From NCBI GenBank assembly GCA_947493035.1, contig CANLOW010000010.1:31554-95553 (forward strand): a DNA stretch of 64,000 nucleotides, in the 5' to 3' direction. The notes beneath the pieces were generated by a model. That model saw nothing but the letters and a program-made list of their open reading frames with translations. It was not told the origin of the DNA and did no database searches. Below, piece by piece: positions 1 through 7,547 of the stretch. This DNA comes from an uncultured Aquimarina sp. Lineage in GTDB: Bacteria; Bacteroidota; Bacteroidia; Flavobacteriales; Flavobacteriaceae. How positions within the stretch are numbered: position 1 is the stretch's first letter; the number at the start of each line of letters is the position of its first letter. The translations under genes were made by a program, and so were the position numbers.

Positions 1-201
1 GCTTTAAAAGTTAGGGGATATCCTAGTATGGTGTTTTTCGATGAAAATTCTAATCTTATTTTCCCAATTACAGGATTTCACGATGTACAACAGCTAGAAG
101 TGTTTTTAAAGCTAATGGGGACGAACGATTATAAAAAAGTAACTTCTCAGCAACAATTTGATGAATATCAAAAGACATTCAAAAATACTTTTAAAGGATA
201 A
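1..201 (+). CDS. C-terminal fragment of a thioredoxin-fold protein
   Basis: This is the tail of a gene that begins before the window. Frame 1 is open from the first base to a TAA at 199-201 and gives about 66 residues. Near its start it carries G-Y-P-S followed by a hydrophobic strand and a short turn (MVFFDENSN), the usual cis-proline loop and strand of a thioredoxin-like fold. The redox-active Cys pair, if present, would lie upstream and cannot be seen. The last A of the stop codon is the first A of the next gene's ATG, so the two genes are probably translationally coupled. A thioredoxin-family oxidoreductase is the best call; a thioredoxin-like protein without redox activity is possible. 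Confidence 0.6.
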   Translation, partial: ALKVRGYPSMVFFDENSNLIFPITGFHDVQQLEVFLKLMGTNDYKKVTSQQQFDEYQKTFKNTFKG

Positions 202-824
202 TGATAAATGTGCTTTCACTAGATAAGTTTAAGACATATTTAGATGTGACTGGAACTGTAATACTAGATATTCGACATCAAACAGAATTTGTTAAAGGAT
301 ACATTCCAAATTCAATTTTTGTAGGTATAGACGGTTTGTTTGAGCCTTGGGTAGCATTATTTATCGAAAAATCAACGAATATACTTCTCGTAAGTCCAAA
401 AGATAGAGAAGAGGAAGCCTTTGAAAAATTGTCTGCTGTAGGTTTTGAAAATATTATTGGGTATCTAAATGGAGGCTTTAGTACTTGGGGAAAAGCCGAT
501 TTAGCAGTAGAAACGATTACTTCTATTTCTGCAAATGAGTTATGTACTCTAAAAGAGAAATCACCGATATCTGTTTTTGATATTCGAAAGCAAAATGAAT
601 ATGATGCAGGTCATTTGCCTGAAGTTTATTTTAAACCGCTAGCAGATTTAAAGTCTACAATTAAGGACTTCGATCTTAAGGAAGAAACGACTTATATCCA
701 TTGTGGAGGAGGATATCGTAGTGTGATCGCTTGTTCTATTTTAAAGAGAAATCATATTTATAATGTAGTTGATATTGCTGGTGGTTTTGGAGCTATTAAG
801 AAAACCAATTTAGCAATAGAGTAG
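201..824 (+). CDS. stand-alone double rhodanese-domain protein
   Basis: Probable cytoplasmic sulfurtransferase or sulfur carrier of 207 residues with two rhodanese domains. Domain 1 (about 5-100) has no Cys at the active-site position (VSPKDRE), so it is probably inactive. Domain 2 (about 108-200) has the loop HCGGGYRS with Cys168 as the likely persulfide-bearing residue. The phrases GYIPNS, NGGFSTW and HCGGGYRS resemble the C-terminal half of the Bacteroidota MBL-fold/rhodanese proteins (about 470 residues), but the metallo-beta-lactamase half is absent here. Its start overlaps the stop of the upstream thioredoxin-fold gene by one base, which suggests a shared thiol or sulfur-relay role. The substrate cannot be told from sequence. 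Confidence 0.8.
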   Translation: MINVLSLDKFKTYLDVTGTVILDIRHQTEFVKGYIPNSIFVGIDGLFEPWVALFIEKSTNILLVSPKDREEEAFEKLSAVGFENIIGYLNGGFSTWGKADLAVETITSISANELCTLKEKSPISVFDIRKQNEYDAGHLPEVYFKPLADLKSTIKDFDLKEETTYIHCGGGYRSVIACSILKRNHIYNVVDIAGGFGAIKKTNLAIE

Positions 825-829
825 TAGTA

Positions 830-991
830 ATACAGTTTGTCAATAATAATTTGGCATTTAGCTAGTTTCTTTTTTTACTATTCTAGCGTTAAAAAAACAA
901 CAATAACTAAGGCTATTCTTGATTTTTTTGTCTTAGACTAGCAAAAAATAAATCAAACTTTGAATACGAAACTACTATCAACAAACTGTAT
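830..991. repeat. short inverted-repeat (MITE-like) element
   Basis: Imperfect terminal inverted repeats of 25 bp bound this 162-bp AT-rich segment. The left arm (830-854) starts ATACAGTTTGT and the right arm (967-991) ends ACAAACTGTAT. Eleven outer bases are identical and about 20 of 25 match overall. No ORF is visible inside and no clear target-site duplication was found. It fills almost the whole gap between the rhodanese gene and the next gene. A folded regulatory RNA or a bidirectional terminator is an alternative reading. Confidence 0.45.
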
Positions 992-994
992 AAG

Positions 995-1381
995 ATGATA
1001 AGGGAAAATGATTTTGTAAAGAGAGAACTCCAAAGATTACAAATTCTATTAAACCACTTAATCGGTTTAGTCGTAGGTAAAAATGAAGCAGAGGTGAAAC
1101 TTCAAGAAGCGACTGATTTAGCCTTTCTAGAAAACTTTGATATTAGTTTCGATCAATTACTAAAGTTAGAGAAAGATGAATTTTTACAACAATTAGAATC
1201 TTGGGATGAAAGTCATCTAGATTTACTAGTTAAGTTATTGTTGAGCTGGCATAAGAATCAGGAAAGTAATCCATCTGTATATTCTCAAAAAGCAATATTT
1301 GTTCTTGAATACCTTGAAGTCAATTCTAACACTTTTTCATTTGAAAGGTTGCAGTGGAGGAATCAACTTTCAAAATGTTAA
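995..1381 (+). CDS. conserved hypothetical protein, possibly DUF6483-like
   Basis: A 128-residue, probably all-helical soluble protein without signal peptide or membrane segment. The N-terminal region (ENDFVKRELQRLQILLNHLIGLVVGK) with a following helical pair resembles small proteins annotated as DUF6483, whose function is unknown; the match is by eye only. The start is the first ATG after the inverted-repeat element, four bases beyond it. It lies 19 bp upstream of a GNAT acetyltransferase on the same strand and may be cotranscribed with it. No catalytic motif is visible. Confidence 0.6.
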   Translation: MIRENDFVKRELQRLQILLNHLIGLVVGKNEAEVKLQEATDLAFLENFDISFDQLLKLEKDEFLQQLESWDESHLDLLVKLLLSWHKNQESNPSVYSQKAIFVLEYLEVNSNTFSFERLQWRNQLSKC

Positions 1382-1400
1382 TACATAAAATAATTATTTT

Positions 1401-1877
1401 ATGGAAATTAGGCAAGCCACCCCATCAGACCACAAAAATATGTTAGCACTGTTTGTTAAAACAGTAAGATTGGTAAATGCAAAAGATTACTCGCCTCGAC
1501 AAATAGACAAATGGGCTTCCACGGCTAATGATTTATCAGTTTTAGAAAAATTATCTAAAGATCACGAATTTTATGTTTGTGAAGATGAAAATGAAGATGA
1601 GCTTATGGGGTTTTGTTCGATAAATAGTAAAGGGTTTATACATTCTTTTTTTGTGTCCTCTGATTTTCAGAGAAAAGGAGTAGGAACTACTATGATAAGT
1701 TTTATTATTAAGTATGGATTACTTCATAAAATAGGAGAGCTTGAAGCAGAGGTTTCCGTTACGGCTAAGCCTTTTTTTGAAAAGTTTAGATTTATAGTAG
1801 AAACTCCTCAAATAATATCTATAGGTGAAGTACCCTTTCGTAATTTTAGGATGAAATACGCTTTAGAGAGGTCATAG
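1401..1877 (+). CDS. GNAT family N-acetyltransferase (YafP-like)
   Basis: A 158-residue acetyl-CoA-dependent N-acyltransferase. The N-terminus (MEIRQATPSDHKNMLALF) is the usual first strand and helix of the GNAT fold. Motif A, the pantetheine-pyrophosphate loop, is the segment SDFQRKGVGTTM at about residues 93-104. The end of the domain, TAKPFFEKFRF, is typical of YafP/ElaA-like proteins where PFFEK..GF precedes the last strands. The substrate cannot be predicted. It follows the hypothetical gene at 995-1381 after 19 bp and is followed by a 100-bp gap. Confidence 0.85.
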   Translation: MEIRQATPSDHKNMLALFVKTVRLVNAKDYSPRQIDKWASTANDLSVLEKLSKDHEFYVCEDENEDELMGFCSINSKGFIHSFFVSSDFQRKGVGTTMISFIIKYGLLHKIGELEAEVSVTAKPFFEKFRFIVETPQIISIGEVPFRNFRMKYALERS

Positions 1878-1977
1878 TTGTTAGATCTCTAGTATCTGAA
1901 GATAATTCTTACACTTTGTAGGTAGTCAGTTAGTTTTTTATAATTTAGTTATAACAATAACGTTAATTATTATAAAA

Positions 1978-2664
1978 ATGAAAAAAATCACTAGTATTAT
2001 TAGTGTACTTGCTATTACATTAATCACAGCTAATGCAACTGCTCAGAAGCTTCCTAAATTTAAAAGTTCAATCACAAAGAAAGTAGGTCCTACTGAAATT
2101 GCACTTCCTTATACTGATGTAAATACCTATTTAGGATTTGCTAAGCAAGGAAACGAAGATGAGGTTAAAGGAGGTAAAAAGTTTTACTATATCTATGTAT
2201 GGGTTCCTGCAGTAGCACCAGAATTAGGGATAAGAATGATGTCTCCTGCTGGAAAAGGAAAGTATAAAAATGCTATTATTTCTGATGAATATACAGCGAA
2301 TAAATCTTCAAAAGATTTCTTTGATACTTATGTAACTTTAGAGAAGTCTTCTATTTTGTTGAAAAATAAAATTTCTGAAGATGCAGTTCAAAATGCAACT
2401 TGGACTACATTAAAGAAAAATGACGATAGTAGTGAGATGCCAAAAGATCCAAAAGGAAGAAGCTATAACTCTTTATTACGTTACAAGAGTGAAGTGAGCA
2501 ATCCTTTGAAAGCGTTAACAGCTGGATTATATAGAATTGGTTTTACTACTTACAAGACAGGAGAAGTTAACGGTACATTTGTAGCGCAAGTTGCGTCACC
2601 AGTAAAATTACCTGGTGTAGGAGTAGCAAAAACTATCGATGCTTTACTTAAGCAAATAAAATAA
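1978..2664 (+). CDS. LipL32-like secreted protein
   Basis: A 228-residue exported protein. Residues 1-22 form a signal peptide ending ANATA-QK (type I cleavage) with no lipobox Cys, so it is probably periplasmic or secreted rather than lipidated. The body matches, from memory, the major leptospiral surface lipoprotein LipL32: YYIYVWVPAVAPELGIRMMSP at 70-90 against a near-identical LipL32 block, and GLYRIGFTTYKTGEV near 183-197. The residues that bind calcium in LipL32 have counterparts here: Asp116-Thr117 in FFDTY, the NDD cluster at 148-150, and Tyr163 in SYNSL. LipL32 homologues are known in few bacteria outside Leptospira. The role here is unknown; a calcium-responsive surface or matrix protein is conceivable. 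Confidence 0.8.
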   Translation: MKKITSIISVLAITLITANATAQKLPKFKSSITKKVGPTEIALPYTDVNTYLGFAKQGNEDEVKGGKKFYYIYVWVPAVAPELGIRMMSPAGKGKYKNAIISDEYTANKSSKDFFDTYVTLEKSSILLKNKISEDAVQNATWTTLKKNDDSSEMPKDPKGRSYNSLLRYKSEVSNPLKALTAGLYRIGFTTYKTGEVNGTFVAQVASPVKLPGVGVAKTIDALLKQIK

Positions 2665-2700
2665 TTACAAAAGAATAGTAGTTTCAATTGTTATTTTTAA

Positions 2701-2736
2701 AGGCTATCCAATATTGTTTTGGGTAGCCTTTTTTGG
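2701..2736 (+). terminator. Rho-independent terminator after the LipL32-like gene
   Basis: AGGCTATCC pairs with GGGTAGCCT (one G-U) around a 11-base loop, followed by TTTTTT. It lies 37 bp after the stop codon at 2664. Confidence 0.8.
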
Positions 2737-2858
2737 TTTTATGCATTTTTAAGAGTGAGTATTGTTTGTTAAGAGAATTAAGGATTAGAATGTTTCAAAT
2801 TGATTTATCGGTATTACTATTAGGTATAATATCTCAAGAATTTCTCTGAGTACTGATA

Positions 2859-4718
2859 CTAAAGTCCTTCTGCCAAATCAATTAATCTAGTAAATTCAGC
2901 ACGATATCCAAATTCATCATTGGATTTACTAGAACTAGCTAATGACTTTACGTTCTTTAATTTGAAATCACCTTTATACTCTGAATCTCTTAGTAACATT
3001 CCAAAAGCGGCAACGGCACTAGAAAATCTAAAGTTTTCTGATGTCTCTGGCAAAGGCACGATATTGTTTTCAATGGTTTCAGTGATAAGTATGCTCTCTT
3101 TTGCTTTAGGTTGTTTGTAACGGAATTTGACAGTAGCCAACTCAGTATCATAAATTCCAATTGGTTTTGCGACCGTTTGATATTTTAGAGGAGATGTAGC
3201 AGAAGCTCCTGATTTCTTAGGAACAATTTCATACAGTGCAGTAACAGTATGTCCAGCGCCAAGTTCACCAGCATCTTTTTTATCATTATCAAAATCTTCA
3301 GCATTTAGCTTTCGGTTTTCATAACCTACTAAACGATAACTTTCAACATGGTTAGGATTAAATTCAACCTGAATTTTTACATCTTTTGCAATGGTATGCA
3401 TCGTACCTCCAAATTCTTGTACAAATACTTTTTGTGCTTCTAATAAATTATCGATGTAAGCATAATTACCATTTCCTTTATCAGCTATGATTTCCATTTT
3501 AGAATCTTTATAATTACCCATCCCAAAGCCTGTTACTGAGATAAAAATGTCTTGGTCTCTATGTGCTACAATTAAGTCCTCGATATTGCTGTTCGAAGAA
3601 GTACCTACATTAAAGTCGCCATCAGTAGCTAATATGATACGGTTATTTCCTTTTTTGATAAAGTTGTCTTTAGCTACTTTGTAAGCTAATTTTAAACCAG
3701 CTCCACCAGCGGTACTTCCCCCTGCATTAAGATTGTTAAGAGAGGCTATAATTTTTTCTTTGTGAGCTCCTGAAGTAGATTTCAATACTAAACCTGAATT
3801 TCCTGCATATACTACTATGGCAACTCGATCTTTTTCACGCATTTGATTCACTAATAGCTTAAAGGCTTTTTTTAATAAAGGCAATTTATTACTATCGCTC
3901 ATCGAACCAGATACATCAATAAGGAAAACTAAGTTGTTAGCAGGTGCTTCATCTAGGTCAATATTTTTACCTTGAATTCCTAAGTGTAATAAATAGTTGT
4001 CATGATTCCATGGACAATGCGATAATTCTTGATTGATCGAAAAAGGATGTTCATTCGTTGGTTCGGTATAATCATAACTGAAATAATTAATCATTTCTTC
4101 TATACGAACAGCATCTTTAGGAGGTTTTTGTCCATTCATTAGAAAACGACGCATATTACTATAGGAGGCAGCATCCACATCAATAGAAAAAGTAGAAAGT
4201 GGTGTTTGTAATGGGTTTTTAAATCCATTTTCTGTAATCTGAGCATAGTCTTCATCTAAATTTGACGCTTCTTTTTCTATATATTGAGGACTATAATTCG
4301 GTTGGGCCCTTGGAGCTCTAGGTATAACTTCATAGGCTAAGCTTTTATTCGAAAACTTTCTTTTAGAATGTGGCCTGCGATTTCGAACTGGCATTTTGCC
4401 GTAGCCAACAATTACAATTTCGTCTAATGAAGAAGTGTCTTCTTGTAAGGATATATTTATAGTACTCTTTTTAGCTATTTTTACTTCTTGCGTTTCAAAA
4501 CCTAAATAAGAGAAGATTAAGATATTCCCTTGGTTAGCATTTATAGTGTAATAACCATCGAAATCAGTCTGAGTCCCTGAAGCTGTTCCTTTTAAGGTAA
4601 TAGTTACCCCAGGTAATGTTGCTCCACTAGTATCGGTAACAGTTCCTAATATGGTCATCGTTTGACTTTGTATTCCTATGAAACAAAGAAGGTTAAATAA
4701 TAAAGATATGATTTTCAT
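2859..4718 (-). CDS. vWA domain protein with N-terminal CarboxypepD-like domain (YfbK family)
   Basis: A 619-residue exported protein. Residues 1-19 are a signal peptide. Residues about 22-105 form a CarboxypepD-regulatory-like beta-sandwich (GTVTDTSGATLPGV...DFDGYY...YLGFETQEV) ending in the EIVIVGYG phrase seen in TonB-dependent receptor partners. Residues about 172-250 are the YfbK N-terminal region (STFSIDVDAASYSNMRRFL). The vWA domain (about 260-435) has an intact metal-binding site DVSGSMS at 268-274, and the rest matches the DUF3520-type tail. It lacks a T9SS sorting domain. It probably binds protein ligands in the envelope. A paralogue lies directly upstream on the same strand, and a sigma/anti-sigma pair is divergent beyond that. 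See the upstream element at 4743-4800. Confidence 0.9.
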   Translation of the reverse strand: MKIISLLFNLLCFIGIQSQTMTILGTVTDTSGATLPGVTITLKGTASGTQTDFDGYYTINANQGNILIFSYLGFETQEVKIAKKSTINISLQEDTSSLDEIVIVGYGKMPVRNRRPHSKRKFSNKSLAYEVIPRAPRAQPNYSPQYIEKEASNLDEDYAQITENGFKNPLQTPLSTFSIDVDAASYSNMRRFLMNGQKPPKDAVRIEEMINYFSYDYTEPTNEHPFSINQELSHCPWNHDNYLLHLGIQGKNIDLDEAPANNLVFLIDVSGSMSDSNKLPLLKKAFKLLVNQMREKDRVAIVVYAGNSGLVLKSTSGAHKEKIIASLNNLNAGGSTAGGAGLKLAYKVAKDNFIKKGNNRIILATDGDFNVGTSSNSNIEDLIVAHRDQDIFISVTGFGMGNYKDSKMEIIADKGNGNYAYIDNLLEAQKVFVQEFGGTMHTIAKDVKIQVEFNPNHVESYRLVGYENRKLNAEDFDNDKKDAGELGAGHTVTALYEIVPKKSGASATSPLKYQTVAKPIGIYDTELATVKFRYKQPKAKESILITETIENNIVPLPETSENFRFSSAVAAFGMLLRDSEYKGDFKLKNVKSLASSSKSNDEFGYRAEFTRLIDLAEGL

Positions 4719-4742
4719 AATATTTTAAATTTAAGTGAGTAC

Positions 4743-4800
4743 GTTTTACTAATAGGATGCGAAGCATTCTCATATTCCATAAAACTTTTTTGTTTTTTTT
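4743..4800 (-). promoter_or_regulatory. conserved upstream element of the first vWA gene
   Basis: Read on the minus strand, a run of A with one C leads into GTTTTATGGAAT, then AGAATGCTTCGCATCC and TATTAGTAAAAC, ending about 25 bp before the ATG. The same order of motifs, with only a few substitutions, lies upstream of the second vWA gene at 6773-6831. The ATGC..GCAT core is a short inverted repeat. GGAAT followed 14 bases later by CATCC resembles the two-block promoters used by ECF sigma factors, and an ECF-type gene is adjacent. That assignment is inference. Confidence 0.55.
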
Positions 4801-4884
4801 ATTAATTATTTCAAAACGATTTGATTTTGAGTGTATTGATGTTCTTGAAAGGAGTGGTGTCATAAAGGTTTCCTTAGCTATAGT

Positions 4885-6747
4885 TTATTTATTCAGAATA
4901 ATTTTATTGTTGAATAATTTTTGATCTGTACCAGTATAATTCATTAGATAAATTCCATTAGGATAACTAGAGATGTCAGTTGTAATGCTGTTGTTATCAT
5001 TAATTGCTATGCGTTGAAGAATTTTACCAGAAATATCAGTCATAAATAGTTCTTCTATTTTTCCATGAACATCAATATTTAAGATTCCAGAAGTCGGATT
5101 TGGGTAAAATTTACAATTCAAAGAAATACTATTGGGTAAGCTGTTTTTTGTGATACTATTCGAAAGTTTTTTTGAATTTGAAATAGTCTTCTCTATGGAT
5201 TGAATGTTGTTATCGCATCCAACAACAGAAGTATATTGGTTAAAAAGTCGTACTAATAAATCATTCAATTTTTCGACTTCATAAGAATCAGTAGTTGGTT
5301 TTAAATGAGGATTTCCAATACCGCTATGATCTGTAGTAAAAACATAAGTGCCATTAGTGCAAAGCGCAAGAGATCGCATTAAGTATTCGGTGCTTTTATC
5401 AATACCACTTCCTACGATAGGAATTATTTTTATTCCTTTTTTAGCAGCCTTAAACGTTACAGATTGCATTCTTTTTATGTTTTCAGGACTCTGATGTGGT
5501 GGGGCGTCTAGTACAACAAATACCATTTTTGTTCTTGAAGAAGCATTCCAATCCATACCATCAATGGCAACCTCAAGTGCTTCGTCTATAGCTTCAGGGA
5601 AATCACCTCCGCCATTCGCTTCTTGGTTTTTGATGAAATTAATAGTTTTAGAGATATCATTTGATAGATTGGTTTTTCGAGTGAGATATGCATCTTTATG
5701 GTCTCTATAAAAAACACTACCAAGATTTAAAGTCAAATCAGGATTATCTTTTTTAACCCTATTGATGACATCGTTTAATTCACTTTTTAGGTAATTGATT
5801 TCATCGCTCATTGAACCTGTTGCATCTACAACAAAAACAGCATCTATTGTATTGGATATATTGCAGTTTTCATGGATAAGAATATGATTCATACCCTTAT
5901 GAAACGGAATAGCTTCTTTCGTTTTATTTTTTTTATCGTTGTATGCAATGGTAAAAGAATTGTAGTCTTTTTCAGAATCAGTACTGTTATTTGCCTTAAA
6001 CATATTAGCCCATAGCTCAGCACGACCAAGATTATCTGTAATGGATGACCATAAAGTATCTTTTTTATTATTGATTAAATGAACAGATCTACCAATAACA
6101 GGAACTCCATTTTGATTTTGGATCAGTACAGAGAATCTTTTCGTAGGAGAAATTTTCCAAGTTTCTTGATGTGCTCTCAAGTCATCTTGTGAAGTATCAT
6201 TCCATAACTTCCATTTGTTAAAATCATTAATCTCACCAGCAGTCAATGTGCCAGCCTTTGTGTCATTGCCATCAGATCGGACTTTAGTTGTACTAGCAGA
6301 TTCCTCATAGTCAGAAATTTCATCTAATTCGCCTTCGATCGATTCATATTCTGTAGCTATAGGACTTGCTTTAGGAGTAGAAACTTTTTTTATTATACGA
6401 GAGGGTGTGTGGCAATCTATTGTCTTTGCTTCATAGCCTATTACCACTACCTCAGATAAGGAAGCTTCATCAATTTCTAAATTAACATTAATTAAAGATA
6501 CATCCTTGATAACAATTTTTTTAGTTGTAAAGCCTACATATTTGAAAACAAGAACATCATTTTTTTGAGCTTCAATAAAATATTGACCATTAAAGTCAGA
6601 AAATGTTTCAGTTCTTTTATCCTCTACAGTGACGTTTACACCAGGAAGAGCAATTCCATCACCAGTAATTTTTCCAGAAATACGTATAGATTGACTTTGT
6701 ATACCTAAAAAACAAAGTAAACAGAATAATATCGATATGGTTTTCAT
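4885..6747 (-). CDS. vWA domain protein with CarboxypepD-like domain and T9SS type A sorting domain
   Basis: A 620-residue secreted protein. Signal peptide 1-19; CarboxypepD-regulatory-like domain about 21-105 ending VVIGYEAK; a linker region 110-190; an extra beta-sandwich region (about 200-295); vWA domain about 300-500 with metal-binding DATGSMS at 308-314; and a C-terminal type IX sorting domain (about 547-620) containing FYPNPTSG, ISSYPNGIYLMNY and the basic end KIILNK. It should be exported by T9SS and attached to or released from the cell surface. Its N-terminal 20 residues are nearly the same as those of the downstream vWA protein, which suggests gene duplication. It is divergent from the sigma factor gene at 6957. 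Confidence 0.9.
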   Translation of the reverse strand: MKTISILFCLLCFLGIQSQSIRISGKITGDGIALPGVNVTVEDKRTETFSDFNGQYFIEAQKNDVLVFKYVGFTTKKIVIKDVSLINVNLEIDEASLSEVVVIGYEAKTIDCHTPSRIIKKVSTPKASPIATEYESIEGELDEISDYEESASTTKVRSDGNDTKAGTLTAGEINDFNKWKLWNDTSQDDLRAHQETWKISPTKRFSVLIQNQNGVPVIGRSVHLINNKKDTLWSSITDNLGRAELWANMFKANNSTDSEKDYNSFTIAYNDKKNKTKEAIPFHKGMNHILIHENCNISNTIDAVFVVDATGSMSDEINYLKSELNDVINRVKKDNPDLTLNLGSVFYRDHKDAYLTRKTNLSNDISKTINFIKNQEANGGGDFPEAIDEALEVAIDGMDWNASSRTKMVFVVLDAPPHQSPENIKRMQSVTFKAAKKGIKIIPIVGSGIDKSTEYLMRSLALCTNGTYVFTTDHSGIGNPHLKPTTDSYEVEKLNDLLVRLFNQYTSVVGCDNNIQSIEKTISNSKKLSNSITKNSLPNSISLNCKFYPNPTSGILNIDVHGKIEELFMTDISGKILQRIAINDNNSITTDISSYPNGIYLMNYTGTDQKLFNNKIILNK

Positions 6748-6772
6748 AGTCTTAAAGTTTTAAAATGAATAT

Positions 6773-6831
6773 GTTTTACTAAAAGGATGCGTAGCACTCT
6801 TAAATTCCATAAAACTTTTTTTGTTTTTTAC
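6773..6831 (-). promoter_or_regulatory. conserved upstream element of the second vWA gene
   Basis: Second copy of the motif block seen at 4743-4800. On the minus strand: A-rich run, GTTTTATGGAAT, AGAGTGCTACGCATCC, TTTTAGTAAAAC, then 25 bp to the ATG at 6747. Spacing to the start codon is the same in both copies. It may be the target of the neighbouring ECF sigma factor, or part of a duplicated gene unit retained by descent. Confidence 0.55.
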
Positions 6832-6854
6832 AGCTATAAGGTTTCAGGTATCAC

Positions 6855-6932
6855 TTATTTTCTTTTCAGAATAACGGATTTAAAATATTTAGGGATAAAA
6901 GATATAGGGTATAAATTCCGATACCCGATATC
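6855..6932 (-). pseudogene. possible remnant of a T9SS sorting-domain C-terminus
   Basis: On the minus strand a stop-free stretch of 25 codons ends KYFKSVILKRK-stop, which resembles the terminal strand and basic tail of type A sorting domains, such as NKIILNK in the gene just downstream. The bases after its stop also resemble those after the stop of 4885-6747 (shared GAAACCTT). This would fit the tail of a third, mostly deleted copy of the vWA unit. The stretch is short and AT-rich, so chance is a real alternative. Confidence 0.25.
6901..6932. repeat. inverted repeat upstream of the sigma factor gene
   Basis: GATATAGGGTAT at 6901-6912 pairs with ATACCCGATATC at 6921-6932 (11 of 12) across an 8-base spacer. 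It ends 24 bp before the GTG start of the sigma factor gene. It has no T-run, so an operator or a leader hairpin is more likely than a terminator. Confidence 0.5.
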
Positions 6933-6956
6933 TCAAAAAGAACTATCTTTCCTCAT

Positions 6957-7547
6957 GTGAGGCATAGCTTAAAGCATTTACAAAAAGCAGAAGACGAAGT
7001 ATTAGTAAATCATTTCGTTTCGGATGGAGACCTAGAAGTTCTAGGAATGCTCTATCAGCGCTATATGCCTTTAGTTTATGGAGTATGTTTAAAATATTTA
7101 AAACAGCGAGAAAAAAGTCAAGATGCTGTTATGCAGATTTTCGAAGTGCTTATAAAAGAAATTCCTAAGCATAAAATAGACCGATTTAAAAGTTGGCTTT
7201 ACGGAGTAAGCAGAAACTATTGTTTAATGCAATTGCGTAGTGCGAATACTCAAAAATCGAAAGTAGTTACCTTTTCTTCAGAAGCTTTTATGGAAAATAC
7301 AGCGGTAGCGCACCCTATAGATGAGTCGGTTTCTCTATTAGATGCCAAAGAAGAAATATTAAAAGCGTGTTTAGAGAATTTAAAGGCACTACAAAAGCAA
7401 TGTGTGACTGCTTTTTTTTACGAAGAAAAGTGTTACGAAGAAATTGCAATAGCCTTAAACGTTGAAGAGAAAAAAGTAAAAAGTAACTTGCAAAATGGAA
7501 AACGAAATCTAAAAATCTGTGTAGAAGAACAGCTGAAAAATAAGTGA
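6957..7547 (+). CDS. ECF-type RNA polymerase sigma factor
   Basis: A 196-residue sigma-70 family protein of the ECF type. Region 2 (about 20-85) contains the usual LYQRYMPLVYGVCLKYLKQREKSQDAVMQIFE and FKSWLYGVSRNYCL segments. Region 4 (about 130-185) contains CLENLKALQKQCVTAFFYEEKCYEEIAIAL and a DNA-recognition helix. The start is a GTG at 6957; no in-frame ATG precedes region 2. The stop overlaps the GTG start of the membrane protein gene 7544-8941 by four bases, the usual arrangement for a sigma factor and its anti-sigma partner. The likely targets include the adjacent vWA genes, which share an upstream element; this is inference. Confidence 0.9.
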   Translation: MRHSLKHLQKAEDEVLVNHFVSDGDLEVLGMLYQRYMPLVYGVCLKYLKQREKSQDAVMQIFEVLIKEIPKHKIDRFKSWLYGVSRNYCLMQLRSANTQKSKVVTFSSEAFMENTAVAHPIDESVSLLDAKEEILKACLENLKALQKQCVTAFFYEEKCYEEIAIALNVEEKKVKSNLQNGKRNLKICVEEQLKNK

